Assembly: GCA_020633205.1 (NCBI GenBank)
Contig: JACKEB010000018.1
Coordinates: 124,001-188,000, forward strand
DNA from: Polyangiaceae bacterium
GTDB taxonomy: Bacteria; Myxococcota_A; Polyangia; Polyangiales; Polyangiaceae
Direction of reading: 5' to 3'
Length of the DNA stretch: 64,000 bases
How positions within the stretch are numbered: position 1 is the stretch's first letter; the number at the start of each line of letters is the position of its first letter. The notes under the pieces are model-generated. The model ran no database searches. It worked only from the letters and a program-made list of their open reading frames with translations, and was not told the DNA's origin. The translations under genes were made by a program, and so were the position numbers. Positions 32,054-40,244 of the stretch are shown here, piece by piece.

Positions 32054-34591
32054 GTGCGCCACATAACCCGCTTCCGTGCGCTTGGCTTGCTGAGCGCCCT
32101 TCTCCTCGCGGCTCCCGCCTTCGCCGCTGAAGGCGAGGTCGACGAACCTCCGGGTAAGAGCGCCACGCTCACTCCTCCCCGGCTGCTCAAGACCATCGAC
32201 GTTCCGTACCCTGCGGAAGCAATTCGGCTCGAGATTGCAGGAGACGTCGTGCTGCGACTGATCCTTGACGAGCGTGGCCACGTCGAGGGGGCGGAGGTGG
32301 TTTCGGGGCCAGGCCACGGTCTCGACGAAGCCGCGCGCACTGCGGCCCTGAGCTTCGAGTTCGCTCCCGCCGAACGAGACGGAAAGCCCATCCGCGCGAT
32401 CATCGAGTACACGCACTCCTTCGCCTTGCCCGACCCCGCGCCCGTGCCTCCGACGCCCGCAAAGGACGGAGAGCCTCCAAGTGACCGAGCGAAGGCGCCG
32501 GCGGCGAAATCCGTGCAACCGCCCGCTGTTGAGCCGCCGAGGACCGAGGAGGAAGTCAGCGAAGTCCGCGTGAGTGGCGTGCGCGAGAGTCAACGTCTGC
32601 GAGATTCATCGGATGCCGTGAAGGTGGTTGAAGTCTCGCGAGCGAAGCAGCGCACTTCGGACCTTGGCGAAGTCCTGGCACGCACTGAGGGCGTTGCGGT
32701 GCGTCGCCAGGGTGGGCTCGGCAGCAGTGTGCGCTTCTCCCTCAATGGGCTCTACGACGACCAAATCCGGCTCTTCTTGGACGGAGTGCCCCTCGAGCGC
32801 GCTGGGTATCCGTTCGGAATCGCGAACGTGCCGGTGAACCTGCTGGAGCGCGTTGAAATCTACCGAGGCGTCGTGCCTCTTCGGCTTGGTGCCGACGCGC
32901 TTGGCGGCGCGGTGAACCTGGTCACCGATCGTCGCCCGCGCACGCGATTCGGCGGAAGCTATCAGGTGGGGTCCTTCGGCACCTATCGGGGCACACTTTC
33001 CGGGCGCTACTACGAGCCGAGCAGCGGGATCGTCGCCGCCGCGTCCGCGTTCATGGACCTCGCGAAGAACGACTACGCGGTCGATGCGCAGGTGCCCGAT
33101 GAGCGGGGACGTCTCAGGCTGCAGCGCGTTCGGCGCTTCCACGACGCGTACTCCGCTCGCGGGGCGATGGTCGAAGCGGGGGTAGCGGAGCGACGCTGGG
33201 CGAAGCTCCTCACGCTGCAGCTCTACGGGTCCAGCTACGACAAGGAGATCCAGCACAACGCGGTGATGAGCGTGCCTTATGGCGAGGTGAACTACGACCA
33301 GCGGGTGCGAGGCGCGACGTTGCGCTACGCCGTCGAGCCCACGAAGCAGCTAAGCCTCGAGGTACTGCTGAACTACGCCTACCAGGCTACCCACTTCGAA
33401 GACCGTGGGTCGTGGGTCTACGATTGGTTTGGCCGGCGGATCCGCGAGCGGCGTGTCGCGGGAGAAGTTGGGACTCAGCCCAGCGATCAACTGGAGTGGC
33501 AGCACGCCTGGTTCGCGCGCTTGTTGGCGGAAGTTGTCATCGCGAAAGGCCACACACTGCGCATTGGAACCTCTCCGAGTCTAGCGCTGCGGGAAGGGGA
33601 CGAGCGCCTGCAAGCCGACCCAGCGGCGCGCGACCCACTCAACGCGGAGCGCACGCTGGTCGCGCTGGTGAGTGGCGTCGAATATCAGATCGACACGCTC
33701 GGGGATCGGCTCGAGAACGTAGTCTTCCTCAAGGATTATATTTACCATGCGGATACAATTGAGCCGCTGCCCGCGGGGCGCAGCGCCGAACGCCGCGCGG
33801 ACGATCACTCGCTGGGTTTCGGGGATGCCCTGAGGTTTCGGATAGCTCCCTGGCTGATCGCAAAGGCGTCGTACGAATATGCCACCCGCCTCCCCAGACC
33901 GGACGAAGTCTTTGGGGATGGCGTGCTGGTGTTGCCGAACCTGGAGCTCGAACCCGAGCGGAGCCACAACGCGAACATCGGCCCGTCCATTGAACTCAAA
34001 CGCTCAGCAGTCGGCGACGTCACGTTCGACCTGAACGGCTTCTTTCGCGAGAGTGACCGCCTAATCGTGCTGCTCGGCAACGATCGCTACTACACCCACG
34101 AGAACGTGTACAAGGCTCGGGCACTGGGGGTCGACGTGGGCGCGACCTGGACGGCTCCGCAGAAATGGATCCGCACGGATGTGACCGGGTCGTGGCTCGA
34201 CCTGCGCAATGCATCTTCAGAAGGCACGTTCGGCGACTTCAAGGGGGACCGCATCCCGAATCGCCCCTACCTGTTCGCGAGCTGGGGTGTGACCTTCCGT
34301 GTCAAGGATCTGGTCGGCGCCAATGACACCCTCGAGCCGTTCTACGCCGGACGCTACACCCATGAGTTCTTTCGCGGCTGGGAGAGCATTGGGCTGCGTG
34401 AGTTCAAGCAGATCGTGCCTGCTCAGACGAGTCATGACTTCGGCGTGACCTTCACCGTGCGCACGAACCACTCGCGCTTCGTCTCGACGTTCGAAGTGAA
34501 CAACGCCTTCGACGGTAAGCTCTTCGACTACTTCGGTGTCGAGCGGCCGGGTCGCGCGGTGTACCTCAAGTTGGGCGTTGATGCTTGGTAG
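32054..34591 (+). CDS. TonB-dependent receptor with N-terminal TonB C-terminal-like domain
   Basis: 845 residues from the GTG at 32054, chosen because the signal peptide (ALGLLSALLLAAPAFA) begins there and AAGGAA precedes it. Domains: TonB_C-like at about 42-124 (PYPAEAIRLEIAGDVVLRL to GKPIRAIIEYTHSF), Pro/Ala linker, plug at about 185-295 (DLGEVLARTEGVAVRRQGG, FLDGVPLERAG, LGADALGGAVNLVTD), then a 22-strand barrel ending in Trp (YLKLGVDAW). Imports ferric siderophore or another iron complex. A TonB energy-transducer domain fused in front of the receptor is unusual outside myxobacteria; it replaces the usual signalling or carboxypeptidase-like N-terminal domain. Fur-controlled. Confidence 0.9.
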   Translation: MRHITRFRALGLLSALLLAAPAFAAEGEVDEPPGKSATLTPPRLLKTIDVPYPAEAIRLEIAGDVVLRLILDERGHVEGAEVVSGPGHGLDEAARTAALSFEFAPAERDGKPIRAIIEYTHSFALPDPAPVPPTPAKDGEPPSDRAKAPAAKSVQPPAVEPPRTEEEVSEVRVSGVRESQRLRDSSDAVKVVEVSRAKQRTSDLGEVLARTEGVAVRRQGGLGSSVRFSLNGLYDDQIRLFLDGVPLERAGYPFGIANVPVNLLERVEIYRGVVPLRLGADALGGAVNLVTDRRPRTRFGGSYQVGSFGTYRGTLSGRYYEPSSGIVAAASAFMDLAKNDYAVDAQVPDERGRLRLQRVRRFHDAYSARGAMVEAGVAERRWAKLLTLQLYGSSYDKEIQHNAVMSVPYGEVNYDQRVRGATLRYAVEPTKQLSLEVLLNYAYQATHFEDRGSWVYDWFGRRIRERRVAGEVGTQPSDQLEWQHAWFARLLAEVVIAKGHTLRIGTSPSLALREGDERLQADPAARDPLNAERTLVALVSGVEYQIDTLGDRLENVVFLKDYIYHADTIEPLPAGRSAERRADDHSLGFGDALRFRIAPWLIAKASYEYATRLPRPDEVFGDGVLVLPNLELEPERSHNANIGPSIELKRSAVGDVTFDLNGFFRESDRLIVLLGNDRYYTHENVYKARALGVDVGATWTAPQKWIRTDVTGSWLDLRNASSEGTFGDFKGDRIPNRPYLFASWGVTFRVKDLVGANDTLEPFYAGRYTHEFFRGWESIGLREFKQIVPAQTSHDFGVTFTVRTNHSRFVSTFEVNNAFDGKLFDYFGVERPGRAVYLKLGVDAW

Positions 34592-34595
34592 GTGC

Positions 34596-34613
34596 GTGCT
34601 CTTCATAGAGCAC
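34596..34613 (+). terminator. Hairpin after the receptor gene
   Basis: GTGCTCT-TCAT-AGAGCAC, a perfect 7-bp stem 4 bases past the receptor stop. No T-run follows, so it is at best a weak or Rho-assisted terminator. Confidence 0.4.
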
Positions 34614-34992
34614 TCACACGTGGGTGAGGCGCTGGGCGCGTCTCGTCGAGCACCCCGGGCGGAGCTCCCAAGCGCGAGTGGAAGCGTTGCCGCAGGGCAA
34701 AGCGATTGCTTCCTGCCGCTGTGTGGAGAGCTTCTTGCTGATGCCTTCGAGCAGATGCCTTGGAGCACGGCAGGTACAAGCGCCATCGGGTGGGGCTGAT
34801 CGATGCTACCTCCGGGAACTGAGGTTCATAGCCAGTGCGACAGGGGTGTCAGGCACTCAGCCCGTCAAGGCGCTGGTTGGACCAGTCAGCTGCGGCGCCC
34901 CTCACCCCCAAAAAACCGGGAGAATCGTTGAAGGGCCGAGCGCGTGCTCCCTGAGTTTTCGAGGCGGCACGTGGCTTGAAGTGAGCCTGGCC
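34614..34992. other. 379-bp gap upstream of short lipoprotein
   Basis: No gene I can support; the open frames read through without a plausible start or domain. It contains one exact copy of the 12-mer (34901-34912). A weak sigma-54-like string at 34965-34979 lacks the essential -12 C and was not accepted. Confidence 0.45.
34901..34912 (-). repeat. TTTGGGGGTGAG motif, copy 4 (intergenic)
   Basis: Exact copy (CTCACCCCCAAA on the plus strand), 80 to 90 bases before the lipoprotein start at 34993. Confidence 0.7.
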
Positions 34993-35331
34993 ATGCTTAT
35001 GAGAAATGCGCTGCGAGGGCGCTCAGGCTGGCTTTGGGGAGTGATGCTGGGCGGGAGTCTCACGCTGCTTGGGGCGTGTTGCAGTCAGAACTCGGACTGC
35101 GCAGCGTGTGCCGAGGCCGAGTCAGGGAGCGAGCGTTCCAACGACGCCTCGGATGCGGGGAGTGACGCCGCGGACGCAACCACCAGCAGTGATTGCGAGC
35201 ATTCGGCAGCGGGTAGCGCGGGGCGTTCAGGCGTCGACGGCGGCGGGGATGGCGGTGGAGATGGCGGCCAAGGCGGGGGAACGGGTGGCGCGGGTGCGGG
35301 ACGAAGCGCGTTCGGCGCCGGCAGTACGTGA
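34993..35331 (+). CDS. Short Cys-containing lipoprotein
   Basis: 112 residues from ATG 34993 (110 from 34999). Signal peptide GWLWGVMLGGSLTLLGACC with a lipobox LGAC, then QNSDCAACAEAESGSE, an Asp/Ser/Ala-rich segment and a Gly-rich tail (GGGDGGGDGGQGGGTGGAG). Here the Gly stretch is at the C-terminus and no folded domain follows, so the protein may be a truncated member of the Gly-linker lipoprotein group. Confidence 0.6.
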   Translation: MLMRNALRGRSGWLWGVMLGGSLTLLGACCSQNSDCAACAEAESGSERSNDASDAGSDAADATTSSDCEHSAAGSAGRSGVDGGGDGGGDGGQGGGTGGAGAGRSAFGAGST

Positions 35332-35377
35332 GATTGACTGAACTTTTTGGGCGTTTGGCCTTAGTATTGCGGCCGCA

Positions 35378-36994
35378 ATGCGGGATCTTGGCCAGCTATC
35401 GATTCGTGGTTCTTTGCTTCGTTACTCTGGACAATCGGCCTCGCCTGCTGCCAAGCGCCGCCTGCCTTGGCTAGGGCTGCTGATCACGTTGACCTGTTTG
35501 CTGCTGAGCAGCATCGCCTGGGCAGGCCCGAAGGAGCGCGCAGAAGACCTGATGCGCGACGCGATGGATCAGGATTACCTGGCCACCAACTTCAAGGCTG
35601 CCGAGGCGAAGCTCACGACGGCGCTCAAGGTCTGCGAAGGCGACAAGTGTCCGAAGGACGTCGAGGCGCGCATTCACCATCACCTGGGCGTGGTGTACGC
35701 CGGCGGCATGAACCGCCACGCGGAAGCGGTCGAGCAGTTCAAGGAGATGCTCAAGCTCTCCCCGGACATGGCGCTCGACGGTAACTTCGTCACCGACACC
35801 GTGCAGAAGGCTTACGACGAGGCGATGGAGGCGGTTGGGCCGGCGCCGGTTACCGTCGACAAGGCCGTGGCGGTGCTCGAAGAGAAGCCGTGGGCAGAGC
35901 AGCTAGTGGGTACGCCGATCCCGGTCTACGTCACCATCCCCGAGGGCGTGAGCGCGAACAAGGTGGTGACTCGCTATCGCGCCCCTGGCGACAAGAACTG
36001 GAAAGAGATCACGCTGCGTATCACCGGCGAGGGCTACGGCGGCTACATCCCGTGTACAGCCGTGAGCAAAGCCGGCGAGGTGCTCTACTTCACGACCGCC
36101 TTCGACGAGAACCTGGACCGCGTCGCGAGCGCCGGTTCCGCGGCGGAGCCCCGGCGCGTGGTGCTCAAGCCGAGCATCGACGGGCGTCAGCCAGCGTTGC
36201 CCGGCACGACGCCGCCTGATGCTTGCCCCGGCCAAGTGGAGAACCGCTTGAGCTGTGAGAGCAACGATGATTGCCCTGGGGATCAAGCCTGCAAGGACTT
36301 GTACTGTGTCGCTGCTGAGGAGGCCTATGAGCCCACCGCCGACGACCTGGCGGTGAAGAACTGGTTCAGCCTGGCCTTCAGCCCCGACCTCTCCGTGGTG
36401 CAGTCGACCGACGACGCTTGTTCACCCAACGCCCAGAAGGACGGCACGCTAAGCTGCTTCTTCAGCAACGGGCAGTACCAAGGCGTTCCGGTTGAGGATG
36501 GCAAGTCCAACTCCCTGAAGGGCGGCGTGGGGTACGGCAGCATGCGCGTGATGGTCGGCTACGATCGCTTGATCGGGCAGCGCCTGCTGATTGGAGCGCG
36601 GCTGGGCTTCGCGTTCCTGGGTCACCCCGAGCGCGCTGACGGCAAGAAGTTCAACCCCTTCCACGGCGAGCTTCGCGTGACCTTCCACTTCGCGAACGAG
36701 CCGTTCACCCATGCGGGCGTCCGACCGTACGTCTTCGCGGGGGGAGGTTGGGCTGACTCGGTCGCTCGCATCACGACGCCGATTCAGAACACGGGCACCG
36801 ACGGCCAGCCCGAGCCTCCTGTCAACGTGGACGCGTACCAGCTCGGAGGTGGGTACTTCGCCGGCGCGGGTTTGGGCATGCAGTACGCGGTCGACAAGAA
36901 CCTGGGCATGAACATCGAGCTTGGAGTGCGTCAGATGTTCCCGGATAGCGCGACCGTGATTGCACCGAGCCTTGGTCTGGCGTACGGGCTGTAG
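35378..36994 (+). CDS. Exported protein with TPR-like N-terminus and beta-barrel C-terminus
   Basis: 538 residues. Signal peptide after a basic 30-residue leader, ending SSIAWAGP. Residues about 50-140 are helical TPR-like (LMRDAMDQDYLATNFKAAEAKL, AEAVEQFKEMLKLSP), followed by a beta-sandwich-like region, a Cys segment CESNDDCPGDQACKDLYC, and a C-terminal part with beta-barrel strands from about 350 to the end (MRVMVGYDRLIGQRLLIGARLG to VIAPSLGLAYGL). Architecture is that of a recurrent myxobacterial outer-membrane protein. First of an apparent plus-strand group. Confidence 0.75.
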   Translation: MRDLGQLSIRGSLLRYSGQSASPAAKRRLPWLGLLITLTCLLLSSIAWAGPKERAEDLMRDAMDQDYLATNFKAAEAKLTTALKVCEGDKCPKDVEARIHHHLGVVYAGGMNRHAEAVEQFKEMLKLSPDMALDGNFVTDTVQKAYDEAMEAVGPAPVTVDKAVAVLEEKPWAEQLVGTPIPVYVTIPEGVSANKVVTRYRAPGDKNWKEITLRITGEGYGGYIPCTAVSKAGEVLYFTTAFDENLDRVASAGSAAEPRRVVLKPSIDGRQPALPGTTPPDACPGQVENRLSCESNDDCPGDQACKDLYCVAAEEAYEPTADDLAVKNWFSLAFSPDLSVVQSTDDACSPNAQKDGTLSCFFSNGQYQGVPVEDGKSNSLKGGVGYGSMRVMVGYDRLIGQRLLIGARLGFAFLGHPERADGKKFNPFHGELRVTFHFANEPFTHAGVRPYVFAGGGWADSVARITTPIQNTGTDGQPEPPVNVDAYQLGGGYFAGAGLGMQYAVDKNLGMNIELGVRQMFPDSATVIAPSLGLAYGL

Positions 36995-36998
36995 AGCA

Positions 36999-37538
36999 AT
37001 GGAGCTCTCCGCCGACGCCACGATCCCCTTCGACCGCGACCGAGTCTTTCGAGCATACCGCGACGATCTCTCAAAACTCACCGAGTTCCTGCCGAATATC
37101 CGGCGTATCGAGGTCGTAGAAAGAGCGGAAAAAGGCTCCATCTTGGAGATCCTCAACGTCTGGCACGGCGGAGGAGACATCCCCGGCGCCGCCCGGGTAG
37201 TGCTCAGCGAGAGCATGATGTCGTGGAAAGACTACGCCATCTGGAACGAGGAAGAGTACAGCTGCACCTGGCGCATCGAGACCAACTCGTTCACCGAGGC
37301 GGTGCGCTGCGAGGGCAAGAACTTCTTCGTGGAGACCGACGAGGGGACTCGGTTGGAAATCCGCGGGGAAATTGAGATCGACGCGAGCAAGATCTCCGGC
37401 GTACCCAAGCTCTTGCGCAGCAGCGTGAGCAAGACGGTCACTGAGTTCTTGTGCAAGAAGATCACCCCGAACCTGATCGAGGTGAGCTCCGGCCTGACGC
37501 GTTTCTTGCAGCGCCAGGATCGCGCCGAGGCGAGCTGA
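36999..37538 (+). CDS. SRPBCC/START-like (polyketide cyclase-type) protein
   Basis: 179 residues from ATG 36999, 4 bases after the preceding stop; an upstream frame overlapping that gene is ignored. Opens MELSADATIPFDRDRVFRAYRD and continues LTEFLPNIRRIEVVERAE, the standard start of the SRPBCC hydrophobic-ligand-binding fold, with a long C-terminal helix. Likely binds a lipid or other small hydrophobic molecule; related proteins act in membrane lipid trafficking or as coenzyme Q-binding proteins. Confidence 0.72.
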   Translation: MELSADATIPFDRDRVFRAYRDDLSKLTEFLPNIRRIEVVERAEKGSILEILNVWHGGGDIPGAARVVLSESMMSWKDYAIWNEEEYSCTWRIETNSFTEAVRCEGKNFFVETDEGTRLEIRGEIEIDASKISGVPKLLRSSVSKTVTEFLCKKITPNLIEVSSGLTRFLQRQDRAEAS

Positions 37539-37566
37539 TCTAGCTTCAGTTTGCGCCTATCCCGGG

Positions 37567-37578
37567 TCTGGGGGTGAG
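37567..37578 (+). repeat. TCTGGGGGTGAG, one-mismatch copy of the 12-mer
   Basis: One-base variant that overlaps the GTG start codon of the MoaD-like gene. Confidence 0.5.
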
Positions 37579-37828
37579 GGTGAAGATCGAGCTACTCTAT
37601 TTCGCGGCGCTCAAGGATCTCGTTGGCACCGCCAGCGAGCACCTGGAGATCGAGCTGTCGAAGCCGAGCGTGTCGGAGCTGTGCGCCGAGCTCGAGCGCC
37701 GTCGGCCTGAACTCGCTGGTAGGCTCGGCTCCGTGCGCGTCGCCGTAGACGAGTCGTTCGCCGATGCGAGCGACGTGATCCCCGACGGTGCGACCGTCGC
37801 GCTCATCCCCCCGGTTAGTGGCGGCTAG
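37574..37828 (+). CDS. MoaD/ThiS-family sulfur-carrier protein
   Basis: 84 residues, ubiquitin-like. KIELLYFAALKDLVG is the family opening and the chain ends PPVSGG, the di-glycine that carries thiocarboxylate. Best fit is MoaD, the small subunit of molybdopterin synthase. No moaE, moeB or other cofactor gene is adjacent, so it may be an additional carrier. Start is GTG 37574 or the GTG two codons later. Confidence 0.85.
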   Translation: MRVKIELLYFAALKDLVGTASEHLEIELSKPSVSELCAELERRRPELAGRLGSVRVAVDESFADASDVIPDGATVALIPPVSGG

Positions 37829-37935
37829 GTTTCGTGGGCTGGCCGTTCCCCGTGAGTAGCTGTTCGAGTGTATCGGTCAGCGGGAGCCATTCCTCGCGGC
37901 AATAGTGATAGACCCTGCCGCTAAGCTCGCACAGC

Positions 37936-38922
37936 CTACTCGAACCAGCGCCGCGCCACTGGGCGAAGCCAGGGCATCACCCACGGGCGGCCCTGATAGA
38001 AGCGGAAGCACGCGTAGATGTGCGCGCTCAGGTTCCAGACCAAGTAGCCAACGAGCCCCAGCGCGAGCACCGCGGCGAGCACCAGCTTCAGCGGAGAGGC
38101 GTCGTCGAGCAGTGCAGTTGGCACTCCCAACACCACCAACACCAAGCCAAGCACGCACAGCGAGAACACGAACTGGAGCAAGCTCTGTTTGGCTGCGCTC
38201 CGCACGTAGCGACTGCGAGAAGCAACCAAGCAGCCCAGGGAGGCGATCAAGAAGATGCCTTGGACTGGCAAGTAACAGAGCATCGCCAGGCTGCGTTCAC
38301 CGGGTGTCGTTGCCCCTTCGGCCTCCCTCACGGGTGCCGCGTTCTTAGTAGCCGAATGCATTGCGGCGCCCGCATGCCCCACCGCTGACTGACCCAGCAG
38401 GCGATTGACCTCGTGGAGCGCTGAGTCGAGCTCCGCGCGGAAGGGCTCATGCACGCGCCTAGCCAAGACGCAAGTCTGCTGGCCCCGCGGGTCGTAGAGC
38501 ACCAGGCGGTAGCTTGGAGGGAACCCGTTTTGCTCCGCGCCGCCGCGGCTTCCGCTGTCGACTCGAAAATTGACCGCCCCGCCTCGCCCGCTCACGAGGA
38601 ATTGAAGGCTGCCGTCAGGGGCCTCGGTGCGTCGCAAGACCCAGCGTGTGCGGGCCGAGAGCGCTGGCGCAAACGTCAACAAGAAGATGCCGGCGATGGT
38701 TGTCGCGAGCAGCGTCAGACCGAACAGCGCGAGCAGGACCAGCACCTCGACGTCGTCAGGCTCGCCGAACCACAACACGGTGGGCACCAATAGACCGAGG
38801 AGCAGCGGCGACAAGGTCACGCCGATCAGGCCGCGTCGTCGGAATGCTCGCACCGGGGCGCGCAGCACGAGTGCCCCATCTTCCCAGAACGCTTCGAGTT
38901 CACGCGCCTGGCTAGCTGCCAC
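37936..38922 (-). CDS. Polytopic membrane protein with DUF4870-like C-terminus
   Basis: 328 residues. Two N-terminal helices (IGVTLSPLLLGLLVPTVLW and VLVLLALFGLTLLATTIAG), a soluble middle with FRVDSGSRGG and YRLVLYDPRGQQ, then about four helices in a Tic20/DUF4870-like block (ERSLAMLCYLPVQGIFLIASL, YVRSAAKQSLLQFVFSLCVL, GYLVWNLSAHIYACF). Last gene of a four-gene minus-strand operon, abutting its upstream neighbour with no gap. Function unknown. The 107 bases after its stop hold nothing clear. Confidence 0.7.
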   Translation of the reverse strand: MAASQARELEAFWEDGALVLRAPVRAFRRRGLIGVTLSPLLLGLLVPTVLWFGEPDDVEVLVLLALFGLTLLATTIAGIFLLTFAPALSARTRWVLRRTEAPDGSLQFLVSGRGGAVNFRVDSGSRGGAEQNGFPPSYRLVLYDPRGQQTCVLARRVHEPFRAELDSALHEVNRLLGQSAVGHAGAAMHSATKNAAPVREAEGATTPGERSLAMLCYLPVQGIFLIASLGCLVASRSRYVRSAAKQSLLQFVFSLCVLGLVLVVLGVPTALLDDASPLKLVLAAVLALGLVGYLVWNLSAHIYACFRFYQGRPWVMPWLRPVARRWFE

Positions 38923-39240
38923 TTAGTTCCCTGCGGAATCGACCACCGAGGGCGCTGCGCTGGTCGTCGCGCCAGCGCCCCCTGTGCCAGGTGGGACGGA
39001 TGACGAAGTGGGCGGCGGGGTGAAAGCTGGGGGGTTGCAGTAGGTGAAATCCTCCCGCCACTTGCCCTTCACGCAGCTAAAGCCATTCGAACCGCAGCCA
39101 TCGGTATGCTCCGAGCAGTTGGCCTGGAAGAAGTAGCAGGCATCTCCCTCGGTGACCTTCTCAGGGCAGCAACCCAGTGCGCTCGGCAGCGAGAGCGTAA
39201 CAACGAAGGCCAAGCGAGGTCGCTTGCGACCCGGCTTCAT
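38923..39240 (-). CDS. Small Cys-rich lipoprotein
   Basis: 105 residues. Signal peptide with lipobox ALGC, then eight further Cys (CYFFQANCSEHTDGCGSNGFSC) and a Pro/Thr/Ser-rich tail. Start overlaps the stop of the DUF4286-like gene (ATGA), and its stop is followed at once by the next gene, so it is translationally linked on both sides. Confidence 0.7.
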   Translation of the reverse strand: MKPGRKRPRLAFVVTLSLPSALGCCPEKVTEGDACYFFQANCSEHTDGCGSNGFSCVKGKWREDFTYCNPPAFTPPPTSSSVPPGTGGAGATTSAAPSVVDSAGN

Positions 39241-39545
39241 GGGTAGTGGCCTTGAACATCGAAGGTGGCTCGCCGGTACTCCAGTCCCAGGCTCAAGGGG
39301 AACAAGCGGAGCCCTTCTTCCCGCAAGCGCGGCGCGCTCTCGCGCTCGTACGTCGCGAATGCCTCGCGACTTGCGAAGGTGTAGTGAACCTCGACGTAGC
39401 TCTCCTGTTCGGCCCGGAGTATTTCCGCGCGGAGCGCTCCAGCGGCGCAGACGTCAGCCAAATGCTCGCGCTCCAGCCACTCGACCCAGCGTTCGAGCAC
39501 CTGGGCATCCGCAAATCGACAACCAACTACGTACCGCAGGGACAT
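39237..39545 (-). CDS. DUF4286-family protein
   Basis: 102 residues from the ATG at 39545 (MSLRYVVGCRFAD). RWVEWLEREHLADVCAAGA and the later VEVHYTFASREAFATYERESAPRLREEG match the dimeric alpha-beta-barrel DUF4286 family, small cytoplasmic proteins related in fold to the Dabb/ABM monooxygenases. Reaction unknown. Second gene of the operon starting at 40081. Confidence 0.8.
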   Translation of the reverse strand: MSLRYVVGCRFADAQVLERWVEWLEREHLADVCAAGALRAEILRAEQESYVEVHYTFASREAFATYERESAPRLREEGLRLFPLSLGLEYRRATFDVQGHYP

Positions 39546-39562
39546 GCGCTCTCCAGCGAGGC

Positions 39563-40081
39563 TCAAGCCATCAGCTCGGTCTTCGCCACAGGGTATCCTA
39601 CTGGGGGTTCTACGGCGTATGACAGCGCCAACACACAAACCAGCACCATGCGGTACACGACCTGCACGTCGTCGACGTCGACCTGGTCCGCGTGCGCTTC
39701 GAGAGTCGCGTCCAGGTGCTCGTTGATGAACTCGAGCACGTGGGGTTGCTCCATCGCCACCACGTCGTCGCTGTCCAGAGGCTCAGCTGGATCGCCGATG
39801 CGCAGCTGTTCATCCAGAGTCAGCGACTCCTCCGTGGCGGTGAGGAGGTCCCGCGAGACTTCTTGCAGAGACTCCGCGTGGTAGTTGTCGAAGGCCATCC
39901 ACACCGCGAGCACCAGGAAATACCCGAGCGCGAGCGCGGTCTCGTCCAGGTTTCTCGCTAGGACTTCTGTGGCGAAGTCAGAGAGCGCGCTCTGGCGTTC
40001 TTCGAAGTCGTCGAATGCGTCGTCGAGGCGCTCGCGGGTGTCGTCGTCCTCGGAGGCGAAGACGTCCCGCAGCTCGTCCAT
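39563..40081 (-). CDS. Acidic hypothetical protein
   Basis: 172 residues from the ATG at 40081, 5 bases after GGAGG. Strongly acidic helices (MDELRDVFASEDDDTRERLDDAFDDFEERQ) with a hydrophobic middle (ALALGYFLVLAVWMAFD) that may be a membrane or packed helix. Family not recognised. First gene of a four-gene operon with spacing of 17, -4 and 0 bases downstream. Confidence 0.65.
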   Translation of the reverse strand: MDELRDVFASEDDDTRERLDDAFDDFEERQSALSDFATEVLARNLDETALALGYFLVLAVWMAFDNYHAESLQEVSRDLLTATEESLTLDEQLRIGDPAEPLDSDDVVAMEQPHVLEFINEHLDATLEAHADQVDVDDVQVVYRMVLVCVLALSYAVEPPVGYPVAKTELMA

Positions 40082-40244
40082 GACGGCCTCCGGGACTCTC
40101 GCGTAGCTCGGGACCGGTCTAATGGCGGCTCGGCGTACCCACACGCGGCTGACTCTATCGCGCTCCGTGTGGTTAAGCCACAACCCTGGAGGCGCGCCGA
40201 TTTGGCGCATCTACGGCGAACGACCATCACCCAGCGAAACCTGG

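Noticed and set aside
34965..34979. Sigma-54-like string CGGCACGTGGCTTGA
   Set aside because: The essential C of the -12 GC is an A and the first T is missing.
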